A DNA stretch of 64,000 bases. It comes from Petrosia ficiformis (lineage: Eukaryota; Porifera; Demospongiae; Haplosclerida; Petrosiidae). Where the stretch lies: positions 24,709,466-24,773,465 of the forward strand of contig OX345636.1 of the NCBI GenBank assembly GCA_947044365.1, given 5' to 3'. This document shows positions 55,667-64,000 of this stretch, in pieces; positions within the stretch are counted from its first letter, which is position 1, and the number at the start of each line of letters is the position of its first letter. The translations under genes were made by a program, and so were the position numbers. The notes under the pieces are model-generated. The model saw nothing but the letters and a program-made list of their open reading frames with translations, did not search any database and was not told where the DNA came from.

Positions 55667-56478
55667 ATGGTTCATTCTTGTTGTGTTGTCGGATGCACAA
55701 ACAGGCAGGGGAAAGGAAGAGACCTTTCATTCCATAAAGTAAGCAAAAATGACTAACTACCTAGCTAGCTAGCAACTGGTGTAGCTAAGTTTAGTGTTAT
55801 AGTTATTCAGGTGGCTTGCTAGCTACATGTAAGTTACAGTGGTATGTAAGCTAGCTAAGCTTCTGGCTAGCTATAACAAGACAATTTGTTGTTGTTGTTT
55901 TTCAATTAACTCAGGTCATAGAGAATCAAGGTGATCATGTTCGTGAGGTGTCCACAAGACGTCGATTAGCATGGTTAAAAAACATCAACAGAAAAGACTG
56001 GACACCTGGTCCTGGTGCACGAGTTTGTTCAACTCACTTCATAACCAACAAGCCTTCATCTCTCCTTGATGAGAGCAATCCTGACTGGGCACCAACATTA
56101 AAAATGGGTCATGATGAAGTAAACATAGCTGATCTTAGTCGATATGAGCGTAATAAGAGGAGAAGATTATGTACTAGTTTACCTGAGGTAGCGAGTGAAT
56201 ATCACTATAAAGATGCATCTACTCAAACAGATGAATCTTTTCATAATGAAGCATCTTCTCAAACAGATGGTTATATTGACTCCCTTGAAAGTGACAATGT
56301 TGCTCTAAGATCTGAATTGCAAGCACTAGAAATGAATCATCATAAAATAACAGATGAGCTTTTTCAGGAGAATGAAGGAATACTGAAATTTTATACAGGG
56401 TTGCCTAATTGGACGATTTTTAATGCCGTTATGACTTTGTTATATTTGTTATCTGCTTTAAGTGCATCTTTTTCGTGA
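55667..56478 (+). CDS. THAP-domain protein with HTH (N-terminal part of a transposase)
   Basis: Exon 1, 55,667-55,738 (donor GTAAGC), encodes MVHSCCVVGCTNRQGKGRDL then SFHK, the start of a C2CH THAP zinc finger. Exon 2, from 55,915 (acceptor TAACTCAG), continues in phase 0: RRRLAWLKNINRKDW, GARVCSTHFITNKPSSL (the Cys and His ligands) and NPDWAPTLKMG. It is followed by DASTQTDESF/ASSQTDGY, a coiled coil and FYTGLPNWTIFNAVM (the HTH_Tnp_4-type segment). The open frame ends at TGA 56,476-56,478, but TTTTTC-GTGAGT at 56,474 looks like a splice donor to a lost DDE_Tnp_4 exon. Both exons are uninterrupted. As it stands it could encode a DNA-binding protein lacking catalytic function. Confidence 0.75.
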
Positions 56479-56539
56479 GTACACCCCCATCTAAGAAAAT
56501 TTATTGATGCACTGCATTCATTGTAACAGATAGCGGTAG

Positions 56540-57669
56540 TTACCTTGTACTTTCAGTGGTGAACTTGTATGCCTCTGGATAGCAGATCCGCTTAATGAGG
56601 CTTACAGCTGGCATGGATTGGTTTGTTCTAACTGCAGCTTTAAAATTAGATGCTGTTATTCTTCCCTCTCTGTGTCTAAACCATAGTTTATTTTGAGTTT
56701 GGCCATGAGTAGACTTCTCCATTTTAATTACTTGTTCCAAAGTCACCTGAAAGATTTATCACGAGTCAATACAATATGTTTATAAAAACTTCATAATAAT
56801 AACCTTTAAGGTAAGGGCCACTTCTTCACACTTCTTGATTAGAGCTAGGTAATCCATTCTTAGTGCTTCTGGATCATAAAATTGTGAAAGAGGTGGTGGA
56901 GAGAGTTGTCACACATCTCTGGGATAAACTGCTTAGAATATGGTGGAGTGATCTTTAATATTGCTGGCTTCATTTTAGAACTATCTAATGCAGCATAAAA
57001 ACAGCTCAATTCATCAACTGTTGGAGAATCTACTTTTATTGAAGTTCCAGGTGGTAGTTTGTTAGAAAAACTGATGTCTCTGATATCAGCTGGTTCAACC
57101 TATTCTTTGTGATGGCATTAAAAGTAAAGTAATGCATGTACGTGTAGTAGCTGGTTGTAAAGCAAGTTCCTGTCATCCTCTGAGAATGTTTGACCTTATT
57201 GTGTACAAACAATATTATAGGTAACTTGCAATTGTTTTAGTATGATAGTATTACCTTTCCCATAATCAGCCAACAATTTTTACTGGAATGGTTGAACTGA
57301 TGGGCTCTAAGATCATGAACCCAGCCAGCCTTGACAAAACTATCACCCCCCAACATCCCCTTCCAGCTCTACAAATATTATTGATAGCTAGCTAAAAGCT
57401 AAGCTTCCACTTATTAAGGGTTCATAACATACCTTTATCTCTGCCTTGGTATAAGCACTTGGGGTAGCAACCATATACACAAACATATCACTCCATTTCA
57501 CATCTGGAACCAGGTCAGGTTCTGCCAGCCAAAGCTCACTAGGAATGGCATACGGATCCTTCCTGAGGCCCACAACAATTACCTTATCAGTGTACCTTTG
57601 CTTGGACTCTGCAGACAACCAGCTATAATACTCTGATACTTGCTCCATCATAACAAGAGTAGCCAGCAC
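56540..57669 (-). pseudogene. YqaJ-type (PD-(D/E)XK) nuclease gene, partial
   Basis: Exon A, 57,669-57,433 (donor GTATGT), reads ATLVMMEQVSEYYSWLSAES, KVIVVGLRKDPYAIPSELWL and PDLVPDVKWSDMFVYMV. Exon B, 57,368-57,255 (donor GTAATA), reads SWKGMLGGDSFVKAGWVHDL. Both are phase 0 and intact. The next exon begins KHSQRMTGT, but the SWIM zinc-binding residues expected in this family are missing and the frame shifts. Then come SFSNKLPPGTSIKVDSPTVD and AILKITPPYSKQFIP, and finally EQVIKMEKSTHGQTQNKLWF and GRITASNFKAAVRTN (the start of the YqaJ domain). It stops at 56,540 before the catalytic D...ExK. Truncated and partly deleted. Confidence 0.65.
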
Positions 57670-57763
57670 GTGGGAGCTCGAAAATTATTACGCGTTTGCC
57701 TCTCAGTATGGTGGTTAGCAATGGTTGCCATGATGCGATGACGTAATCGAACGCTCTCTATTA

Positions 57764-58094
57764 TGATGCAAGTGGTGCACACCTTATTTGGTATGTGGTT
57801 AAATGTAATTCTCACCTTGTAACATTGTTTTTCATCATTTTGGAAAGATTCTTACCTACTTGGGTATATTACAGAATGTAGTGAACTGTGATCATTTCTT
57901 GTAACTCCAATTAAAAACATGGATGACTTGAAAGTTTTACTAGGCCAAAGCTCTGGTGTGCCCTGTTTATATATACACCTAGATTATTTTCTTCTTGCTT
58001 TTGTTAGTAGAATCTGGAGTCTGAAGGATACTACAATGACTCTGAATTACACAGGTGTGGATCAACAGTGTAACATGCAGTGAATGAACATACA
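57764..58094. other. No gene recognised
   Basis: AT-rich spacer. Confidence 0.4.
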
Positions 58095-58979
58095 TTTTTA
58101 TGGCCCGTAGGGCCATCCCTATGATTGCTTTCCCACGGGTTCGATGTATGTTTTATATATATATATACAGTGGTGTAGGAAGCACTAGAGATTTGGGGAA
58201 GCTAAGTGGCGGCGCGAAAATTTTTTGGTCATTAATTATTTATAGGGGTGTGGCTAAATTATGACGTATTAATTATCTCAAAAATAATAATTATCTGCGC
58301 AATAATTAGAAATTCGGAAGTTTAGCAATTAATTAGTACTGGTTTCACTGCTGTTCTTATCTACAAGACACGATGATAGACTTAATTAAACATTACTGAT
58401 TGTGTAATAAAGTGTTGCAGTCTTCGAGAAAGACAGTTTCTGCTGTATCATCAGAACACTCGAGAACACGTGCTGGTACGTAATGATAATTAATAATAAT
58501 TATTTTCTCAACAAAAAATATAGGGGGGCTGCAGCCCCCTGAGCCCCTCTGGTTCCTACGCCTATGATATATATGTTTGTGTCACCTACGCGAGTATGCG
58601 TTGTATACGTAGTTAAGGAAGTTACATCATTCCCGGGGGGGGCTCGGTCAATTAATGGGCGTGGCACGTAAAAGAACGCGCGATCAAGCTCTACACATCA
58701 GAAGAAAGAAAGCTGTGAAGCTTACGTAGAAACTGGAACTAAAAGCTAGCTATTCTGCCTGAAATATATTCCTAAAGTGTTACAAGGTCCTTTGAAAGGT
58801 CAGGAGAGTAGATAATCAAAATAATAACTATAATAAGCTGTTGTCTTTCATGCTTGATGAAGCCAGCCATGATTACTGAATGCTGGACACCACAAAGCAG
58901 TCATAAGGATACTTTAATCTTCACTTAAACTTGTAAAGCAATCATAGGGATTTTTTTTTTCTCTATATACACTTGTTTA
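58095..58979 (+). mobile_element. Helentron-like copy 5, with MITE insertion and doubled 3' end
   Basis: Hairpin ATGGCCCGTAGGGCCAT (about 58,100-58,116), CCCTATGATTGCTTTCCC, (TA)n interrupted by a 399-bp MITE, core (GTCACCTACGCGAGTATGCG; GGTCAATTAATGGGCGTGGC). Two successive 3' ends follow: AAAGCAGTCATAAGG (about 58,893) and AAAGCAATCATAGGG (about 58,935-58,949), then CTCTATATACACTTGTTTA. No coding capacity. Confidence 0.78.
58168..58566. mobile_element. 399-bp MITE inserted in Helentron-like copy 5
   Basis: Starts CAGTGGTGTAGGAAGC and ends GGTTCCTACGCCTATG (imperfect inverted repeats), flanked by ATATATA on both sides, so the target duplication cannot be sized. An internal palindrome GGGGGGCTGCAGCCCCC lies near the right end. 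It may be hAT-like; uncertain. Confidence 0.65.
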
Positions 58980-59171
58980 TATAAGGTGTGTTGCATATAC
59001 AATGCAATAGTCTAACTGGTATTCTTTCAGCAACACCAAGTGATTTATATGACATGCCTAGCAGCTATGGTATGTTTAACAAACCAATACAAATTGGTGT
59101 TAAATCATAGGTGCTGGAGATTGTATTTGAACATTTAACACAGATATTTGGGTATATGGTGTGATATCGTG
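58980..59171. other. Short spacer
   Basis: No feature recognised between the Helentron-like copy and the LTR retrotransposon. Confidence 0.4.
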
Positions 59172-59443
59172 AATCGATTCAGTTCACTTTATTTTTACAA
59201 TTCAAAGTATCTTTATTAAATAAAATATTCAAACAACTAACTACACACAATAAAACATGGACCTATATATATACCAAAGAAGTGATAAATAAGGCCTGCT
59301 GACATATACACCTCAAATCAAAGTAAGTATAACAAGTAACAAAGAGCAGGCTAACATAAAGGTACAGGTGACAACTAAGTCATTTATTTAACACAGGAAA
59401 TACAGCATAGATTATATAACATTACCAGTTCTAATATATTACA
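59172..59443 (-). repeat. 3' LTR
   Basis: 272 bp, almost identical to the 5' LTR, from AATCGATTCAGTTCAC to CTAATATATTACA on plus. It has an extra segment of about 20 bp near 59,190-59,210 absent from the other LTR. Confidence 0.92.
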
Positions 59444-59479
59444 TTCCTCCACACTTAAATGATTTTCTTCAATAAGTTC

Positions 59480-60356
59480 CAAACATGAACCGGTTGGGTG
59501 GACGACGTTCACGATGAGGGTAACGGTGATTTGGAGTATGGGTAGTGGAAGAAGAAAAATTTTGACTGGTGGTCACACGATTATCAGGTGGAATATCCTC
59601 CTGAGGGTTAAATCTTACTGGGACGGAATAATCATCTTCTAAATCTAATGATCCATCAACAGGTGGTCCTACAGTTGAGGGAGTAAGGTCTTCTCCACAT
59701 GAACGGATGTGATCTATATGACGCTTCCAACATAATTTACCTTGAACATTAACTAAATAAGTGATTGGACCCAGTTTGCGTATGATAACTCCAGGTATCT
59801 AAGTAGCTCCTGGACGAAAATTCCTAACCATCACTTGTTGAGTTAATGAAAATGATCGCTCTTTAGTATGTTGATCATGGTGAGCAACTTGATTGGACTC
59901 TTTTCAAGACACATGACTTCCTATATTTGGTCGAAGTAGATCTAACCTGGTTCTGAGTGAACGATTTAAAAACAGGATGCATGGTGGCTGATTGGTAGTA
60001 GCATGAGGTGAAGTTCGGTAAGTCAGCAAAAAGTTTTCCAAACAATGAGGCAGAGTCCTATTTTCATGACTTCCCGCTTTCATAGCTGATTTGAAGGTTT
60101 GTACAAATCTCTCAGCTGCTCCATTGGAGAATGGATGATATGGTGCACTTTTGATATGCTTAACACCATTTTCCTTCATGAAGACAGCGAAATCTTTAGA
60201 TGAAAATTGAGGTCCATTGTCTAAGACAACTTGTTCCGGTAGACCATAGGTATGTCTGAGAACGGTAATGGTCTTGGCCACTGTGGTACTTGACATCTCA
60301 TACACTTCTGGCCACTTTGAGTGAGCATCTACCACCACTAAATACATAGATCCCAT
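59480..60356 (-). pseudogene. Integrase core and C-terminal tail (gypsy pol)
   Basis: Core: YLVVVDAHSKWPEVYEM (first Asp), EQVVLDNGPQFSSKDF (second Asp) and APYHPFSNGAAERFVQTFKS (Glu), then LENFLLTYRTSPHATTNQPP. A stop occurs at 59,904. The tail continues in another frame: KERSFSLTQQVMVRNFRPGA, one stop, IRKLGPITYLVNVQGKLCWK, HIDHIR and a Pro/Arg-rich end near 59,480. Catalytic residues are present, but frameshift and stops interrupt the reading. Confidence 0.82.
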
Positions 60357-61333
60357 AAATGGTCCTGCAAATCAACATGGATTCTTTGCCATGGTTTTGT
60401 GGGCCAAACCCACGGATGTAAAGGTGCTGCGGCTGGTGAAGGTTTCTCAGATTGGCAAGGCAAACAGGATTTAACTAGATTTTCAATATCCTTGTCCAAA
60501 CCAGGCCACCACAGGAAACTCCTAGCTAGACACTTCATTCTAGTCATGCCTGGATGATCCCTGTGAAGTTCTTGTAATACATGGTGTTGTAATTTCTTGG
60601 GTATTATCACTCGAATCCCCCAAAGTAGACATTCATCTTCAACAGATAGTTCCTGGCGTCTTGAAAAAAATGGTTTGAATTCATCTTGAACTAGAGTTGG
60701 CCAGCCCTGCTTAGTGAACAGAAGAATCTTGCTTAACAGTGAGTCATTTCTGGTTGCTGTTTGCACTTGTTGGCAGGTTACTGGTAGTGATTCCATTTGT
60801 GCAATATTGAAAAGGTGAATTCCAGCAAGGTAATCAACACTGTCCTTTATCTCGAGAGGAAACCTTGATAGGCAATCTGCATTTGCATGGTCCTTGGAAA
60901 ATTTGAACTCAATGTCATAGGTGTATGCAGACAAGAATAACGCCCACCTTTGTAATCTGGCAGCTGCCAAAGAAGGAATTCCTTTCTTTGGACTTAGAAT
61001 TGTCATAAGTGGTTTATGGTCTGTGATAAGGGTGAATCTACGACCATATAGGTATTGGTGAAACTTTTTCACTCCATATATCAAAGCCAATGCCTCCTTC
61101 TCTAGTTGAGCATAGTTCTTTTCACTTGGTGACAGTGTTCTAGAAGCGAACGCAATGGGCTTCTCATTTCCGTCTGGTAGCACATGTGATATGACCGCTC
61201 CAATGCCATATGCTGAAGCATCAGCGGCCAACTTGAGAGGTAATGATGGATTGTAATGTACGAGCACTTGTGCTGAATGAAGGGTATCCTTTGCTAATTT
61301 GAAAGCACTGTGACATCTAGCATCCATTTCCAA
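60338..61333 (-). pseudogene. RNase H and integrase zinc-binding region (gypsy pol)
   Basis: A 331-codon frame. RNase H has LKLAADASAYGIGAVISHVL, EKEALALIYGVKKFHQYLYG, FTLITDHKPL and HANADCLSRFPL. A linker follows, then the integrase N-terminus LHRDHPGMTRMKCLARSFLW and KSCLPCQSEKPSPAA (HHCC). It ends at 60,338 through a frameshift after HVDLQ; the catalytic core continues in the frame starting 60,356. Confidence 0.88.
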
Positions 61334-62226
61334 TGATGGCCAGTTTGCAGAAGTTGGTTTAGTGGGTGAAGAATCGTTGAAAGGTTGGGCAGAAATTTTC
61401 CGTAATAGTTGAGCAGGCCCAGGAATGACCTCAATTCTGAAACATTGCGAGGGATTGATGCTTTCATAACTGCATCCATCTTTTCTGTTGTAGCGTGTAT
61501 TCCCTCTGCATCAATTTTGTGCCCCAAATATTCTACTGAATATTGCAAGAATTTGCACTTGTCCTGCTTTAGTCGGAGTCCATTTTGTTGCAATATCTGG
61601 AAAACCTTAGCTAGGTTTTGGAGGTGATCGATATCATCCTTCCCTGTAACTAGAATGTCGTCGATGAAACAAATGACGTGTGGGATACCCTGCAACATTG
61701 TATCCATAAATTTCTGAAAAACTGCTGGAGCAGAGGCTATTCCAAATGGAAGTCTAGTATAACGGTATAAACCCTTATGAGTATTGATTACAGCGTAACT
61801 CATCGACTCTTCGTTTAGTGGTAGTTGTTGGTATGCCTGTGATAGGTCCAACTTAGAGAACTTCTTGCCTCCTGCAAGGGTTGCAAAGAGGTCCTCCGGC
61901 TTAGGGAGTGGATACTGGTCCACCTCGAGAACTTGATTAACTGAGACTTTGTAGTCCCCACATATTCTAAATTTTCCATCCTTCTTTGGAACAGCAACAA
62001 TAGGTGCTGCCCAATCACTTGCCCAATCACTATGAGAAATTTTTTCTAGAATACCACTTGATTCTAATCTATCCAGTTCTTGTTCAATGGCCGACTTGAT
62101 AGCAAAAGGTACTGGACGAGCCTTGCAAAATTTAGGTTGTGCATCAGGTTTGACCTGTAAACGAACTTGAAAAGAGTTAGCTGTGCCTAATTCATCCTTG
62201 AACAACTCAACATGAGTCTGCAACAA
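61294..62226 (-). pseudogene. Reverse transcriptase domain (gypsy pol)
   Basis: A 310-codon frame contains QPKFCKARPVPFAIK (entry to RT), AAPIVAVPKKDGKFRICGDY, KFSKLDLSQAYQQLPL (first catalytic Asp), YTRLPFGIASAPAVFQKFMD and the catalytic box HVICFIDDILVTG. The thumb follows (VEYLGHKIDAEGIHAT, LRSFLGLLNYYGKFLP). The RT is uninterrupted with catalytic residues present. It overlaps the next frame (RNase H) at 61,294-61,333 by a frameshift near WMLDVT. Confidence 0.88.
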
Positions 62227-62250
62227 GGCGTTAAGGGTTTCATGAGTTTC

Positions 62251-62529
62251 TTACACAATAGTTGTTATCTGCTTCCAATCTAGCTGGATGTGTTTTAACC
62301 AGTCTCTCCCAAGAAGGCTTGGGCCATCTCCTTCTACAACAAGTAAGTTCAACACCTTTGTTTGGTCCTTGTAGTGAATTTGTGTCTGCAATTCCCCAAT
62401 AACGGCTAATCGTTCTCCAGAATAGGTCTTCAAGAGGACACTGGTAGGGTGGAGAGTAGCTTCTGGAAACATTCTCTTTTGTGTATTTTCTGATATGATG
62501 GAGACGGCCGCTCCCGTGTCCACTTCCAT
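62251..62529 (-). pseudogene. Retroviral-type aspartic protease domain (gypsy)
   Basis: Open frame MEVDTGAAVSIISENTQKRM with the DTGA active site near its start, then LKTYSGERLAVIGEL and LLVVEGDGPSLLGRDWL, which is the family pattern (flap, then ILGRDW-like end). An in-frame stop immediately precedes it, and a frame change separates it from RT at 62,226, so the polyprotein is broken at both sides. Confidence 0.8.
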
Positions 62530-62712
62530 TCATAATAATTTGTTGTTCACTGACACATCTACCGTAATGGGGTGTGCTGCTTGTTTCCAGATAGTATACA
62601 GAGGAACTTCTTCTATATCTTCCGTTTTCTCAGCATTGATCCATTTCGCTTTGAGTTGAGAATTCCTGTGATGACCGCTATTGTGACGAGTGAAGTTTGA
62701 GTATTGCTTCGG

Positions 62713-63378
62713 TCAAGAGCGACATACAGTGGCGATATGTCCAATTTTTCCACATTTGTGGCACTTGGCATCCTTGAATTTGCAATCGCTCGAGGTATGA
62801 TTGGTCCTCCCACAGCGATAACATGAAGAAGGTTTTGATGATGTGACTTTTTGTACAACCGCTTCTGTTCCTTTGAGAGCTTTTGCAGTTTGATCAGCCG
62901 CTTCCATTGCCTTTACTAGAGTAAGATCTGGCTCAGAGAGCAATCGCTTCTGAATAGCGTCATTAAGTATCCCACACACAAATTGGTCACGTAAGGCGTC
63001 ATCAAGATGGTCTCCATACTTACAATGCAGTGTCAGCTTCCGAAGCTGAGCTATGTAGTCCGAGATTGTTTCTCCTACAGCTTGAGTACGACGATGAAAA
63101 TGAAAGCGTTCGGCTATAATAACTGGTTGAGGTTCAAAATGTGTCTTTAGAATCTTGACGAGATCGTCGAATGTGGCATCTTGTGGCAGGGTTGGTTCCA
63201 TCAGGTTGCGTAGTAAGGTATATATCTTTGCACCAATGACACTCAGGAGCACTGGAACTCTCTTCCTATCAGCAATATCATTAGCAGCAAGAAATAAATT
63301 AAGTCGTTCGATATAAGAAGTGATGCACTCCAATTCAGGTTGAAATTCCTGTATTTGTCCAACAGTTGAAGTAGACAT
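62713..63378 (-). CDS. gag of the LTR retrotransposon
   Basis: A 221-codon open frame starts about 25 bp after the primer-binding-site-like sequence. Capsid-like region: YIERLNLFLAANDIADRKRV, VIGAKIYTLLRNLMEP, LRKLTLHCKYGDHLDDALRD. Nucleocapsid: CYRCGRTNHTSSDC and CHKCGKIGHIATVC zinc knuckles near the C-terminus. It assembles the retrotransposon particle and binds its RNA. The frame is intact; a stop follows the second knuckle, and the linker to the protease is in other frames (62,858-62,540) with an in-frame stop just before it. Confidence 0.85.
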   Translation of the reverse strand: MSTSTVGQIQEFQPELECITSYIERLNLFLAANDIADRKRVPVLLSVIGAKIYTLLRNLMEPTLPQDATFDDLVKILKTHFEPQPVIIAERFHFHRRTQAVGETISDYIAQLRKLTLHCKYGDHLDDALRDQFVCGILNDAIQKRLLSEPDLTLVKAMEAADQTAKALKGTEAVVQKVTSSKPSSCYRCGRTNHTSSDCKFKDAKCHKCGKIGHIATVCRS

Positions 63379-63414
63379 ACTGAGTCAGATAATGGTTCTG
63401 TGATCCTCGTCGCC

Positions 63415-63692
63415 AATCGATTCAGTTCACTATCTTTATTAAATAAAATATTCAAACAACTAACTACACACAATAAAACATGGACCTATATATATACCAA
63501 AGAAGTGATAAATAAGGCCTGCTGACCTACAGGTGGTAAGGTGGCATATACACCTCAAATCAAAGTGAGTATAACAAGTAACAAAGAGCAGGCTAACATA
63601 AAGGTACAGGTGACAGGTGACAACTAAGTCATTTATTTAACACAGGAAATACAGCATAGATTATATAACATTACCAGTTCTAATATATTACA
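63415..63692 (-). repeat. 5' LTR
   Basis: 278 bp matching 59,172-59,443. It carries an extra segment of about 18 bp near 63,523-63,541 and a tandem GACAGGT duplication near 63,614. Substitutions between the LTRs are few, suggesting a fairly recent insertion. Confidence 0.92.
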
Positions 63693-64000
63693 TATGGCAT
63701 GTTGTATCCACTAGCGTTTAGTGCAAAGGCAAATTGGTTATTACAACCAAGTTTTCATGTCTTGTGAGGAGAACATGTAATAGTGTATACAAGTTCTTGA
63801 TAAACAGATTGTAGTTTTGAATCCTAAAATAGTTGGTTTATGTAAATACAAAGAAAACTTGATTTCATTGTATCAAAAGCCAATAATCCACTCTATCCAA
63901 AAGTATGTAGCACTCCAAAGCTCTAGACATTGCTTTTTGCAGATAGCCCAGCAAAAATGTCTTACTAAGAATGGAATAATATAATTCTAATGGGGCGTAT
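63693..64000. other. No gene recognised
   Basis: AT-rich flank to the end of the window. Confidence 0.4.

Larger units (their letters stand above)
55571..57763. mobile_element. THAP + YqaJ transposon, ISL2EU-like, internally deleted
   Basis: TATAGAGAGAGTGCGTTTGA(CGTCAT) at the left and (ATGACG)TAATCGAACGCTCTCTATTA at the right are imperfect inverted repeats enclosing two convergent genes, a THAP/HTH protein (plus) and a YqaJ-domain protein (minus). I recall that ISL2EU (IS4EU) transposons encode an IS5-like transposase and a YqaJ endonuclease; this layout fits. The DDE exon that should follow the THAP/HTH exons is missing between 56,475 and 56,540, so it is a defective copy. Ends are approximate. 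Confidence 0.6.
59172..63692 (-). mobile_element. Near full-length Ty3/gypsy LTR retrotransposon
   Basis: Two LTRs in the same orientation flank gag-pol on the minus strand. Downstream of the 5' LTR (63,415-63,692) is TGGCGACGAGGAT (minus 63,414-63,402), a primer-binding-site-like sequence. A purine-rich tract GTGTGGAGGAA (minus about 59,456-59,444) precedes the 3' LTR. Domain order gag - protease - RT - RNase H - integrase is that of Ty3/gypsy. Several frameshifts and stops make it defective. No clear target duplication was seen at the outer LTR ends. Confidence 0.92.

Noticed and set aside
61409..61627. Plus-strand frames within the 59-64 kb element
   Set aside because: Antisense shadows of gypsy pol.
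1..64000. tRNA, rRNA, bacterial operons or prophage
   Set aside because: None seen by eye: no cloverleaf-like box A/box B pairs, no ribosomal RNA signatures, no operon structure. A covariance-model search would be needed to exclude tRNA pseudogenes fully.

Overview
This window looks like animal nuclear DNA, most likely from an early-branching invertebrate; a demosponge is my best guess. The reasons are AT-rich sequence, short GT-AG introns of about 60-240 bp, many (TA)n, (GA)n and ACATGTA-rich tracts, no bacterial gene organisation, and a mix of transposon families known from sponges, cnidarians and other invertebrates. The species assignment is inference. I found no tRNA, rRNA or CRISPR array.

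Most of the window is a dense, nested transposon landscape. Left to right: two oppositely facing halves of a piggyBac transposase (1-1.5 kb); a P-element/THAP9-like remnant (1.9-2.8 kb); Ty3/gypsy integrase and gag remnants (4.6-6.0 kb); a DUF7869-like gene (6.1-7.5 kb); a pogo/CENP-B-like transposase (8.5-10 kb); three tandem mini-exons (10.0-10.3 kb); one copy of an inverted dispersed repeat (10.5-11.9 kb); and a small multi-exon gene with a PD-(D/E)XK nuclease-like C-terminus (12.2-13.1 kb), the best candidate for a functional non-transposon gene. From 16.6 to 24.2 kb lie several copies of a Helentron-like family. One of them carries a complete 2.84-kb piggyBac element with TTAA target duplications.

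Between 25.7 and 46 kb lie inverted repeats paired with copies at 42-46 kb, degenerate multi-exon transposon-like genes at 28-30 and 32-33 kb, two Helentron coding remnants (33.6-34.8 and 37.4-38.9 kb), a dead non-LTR reverse transcriptase, a hAT-type MITE with perfect 8-bp target duplication, a Penelope-like fragment and a short piggyBac-type element at 40.2 kb. From 46.9 to 49.9 kb is a complete two-gene PIF/Harbinger element next to a pogo-like transposase. Then come a degenerate gypsy pol (51.6-53.6 kb), an unrecognised degenerate exon cluster, a THAP + YqaJ element (55.6-57.8 kb), another Helentron-like copy carrying a MITE, and an almost full-length Ty3/gypsy LTR retrotransposon on the minus strand (59.2-63.7 kb).

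The most interesting signals are: (1) 18-20-bp palindromes at one end of two different piggyBac-type elements, with identical distance to the terminus (23.5 bp) and identical 42-43-bp spacing; (2) the Helentron-like family with hairpin and subterminal inverted repeats, plus its coding remnants; (3) the nuclease-like gene, in which a (GGA)n microsatellite seems to serve as an intron polypyrimidine tract; (4) the Harbinger element, whose MADF/BESS partner gene is intact while its transposase has decayed; and (5) tandem phase-compatible mini-exons. All coding calls come from reading translations and recalling family motifs; no database search was possible.
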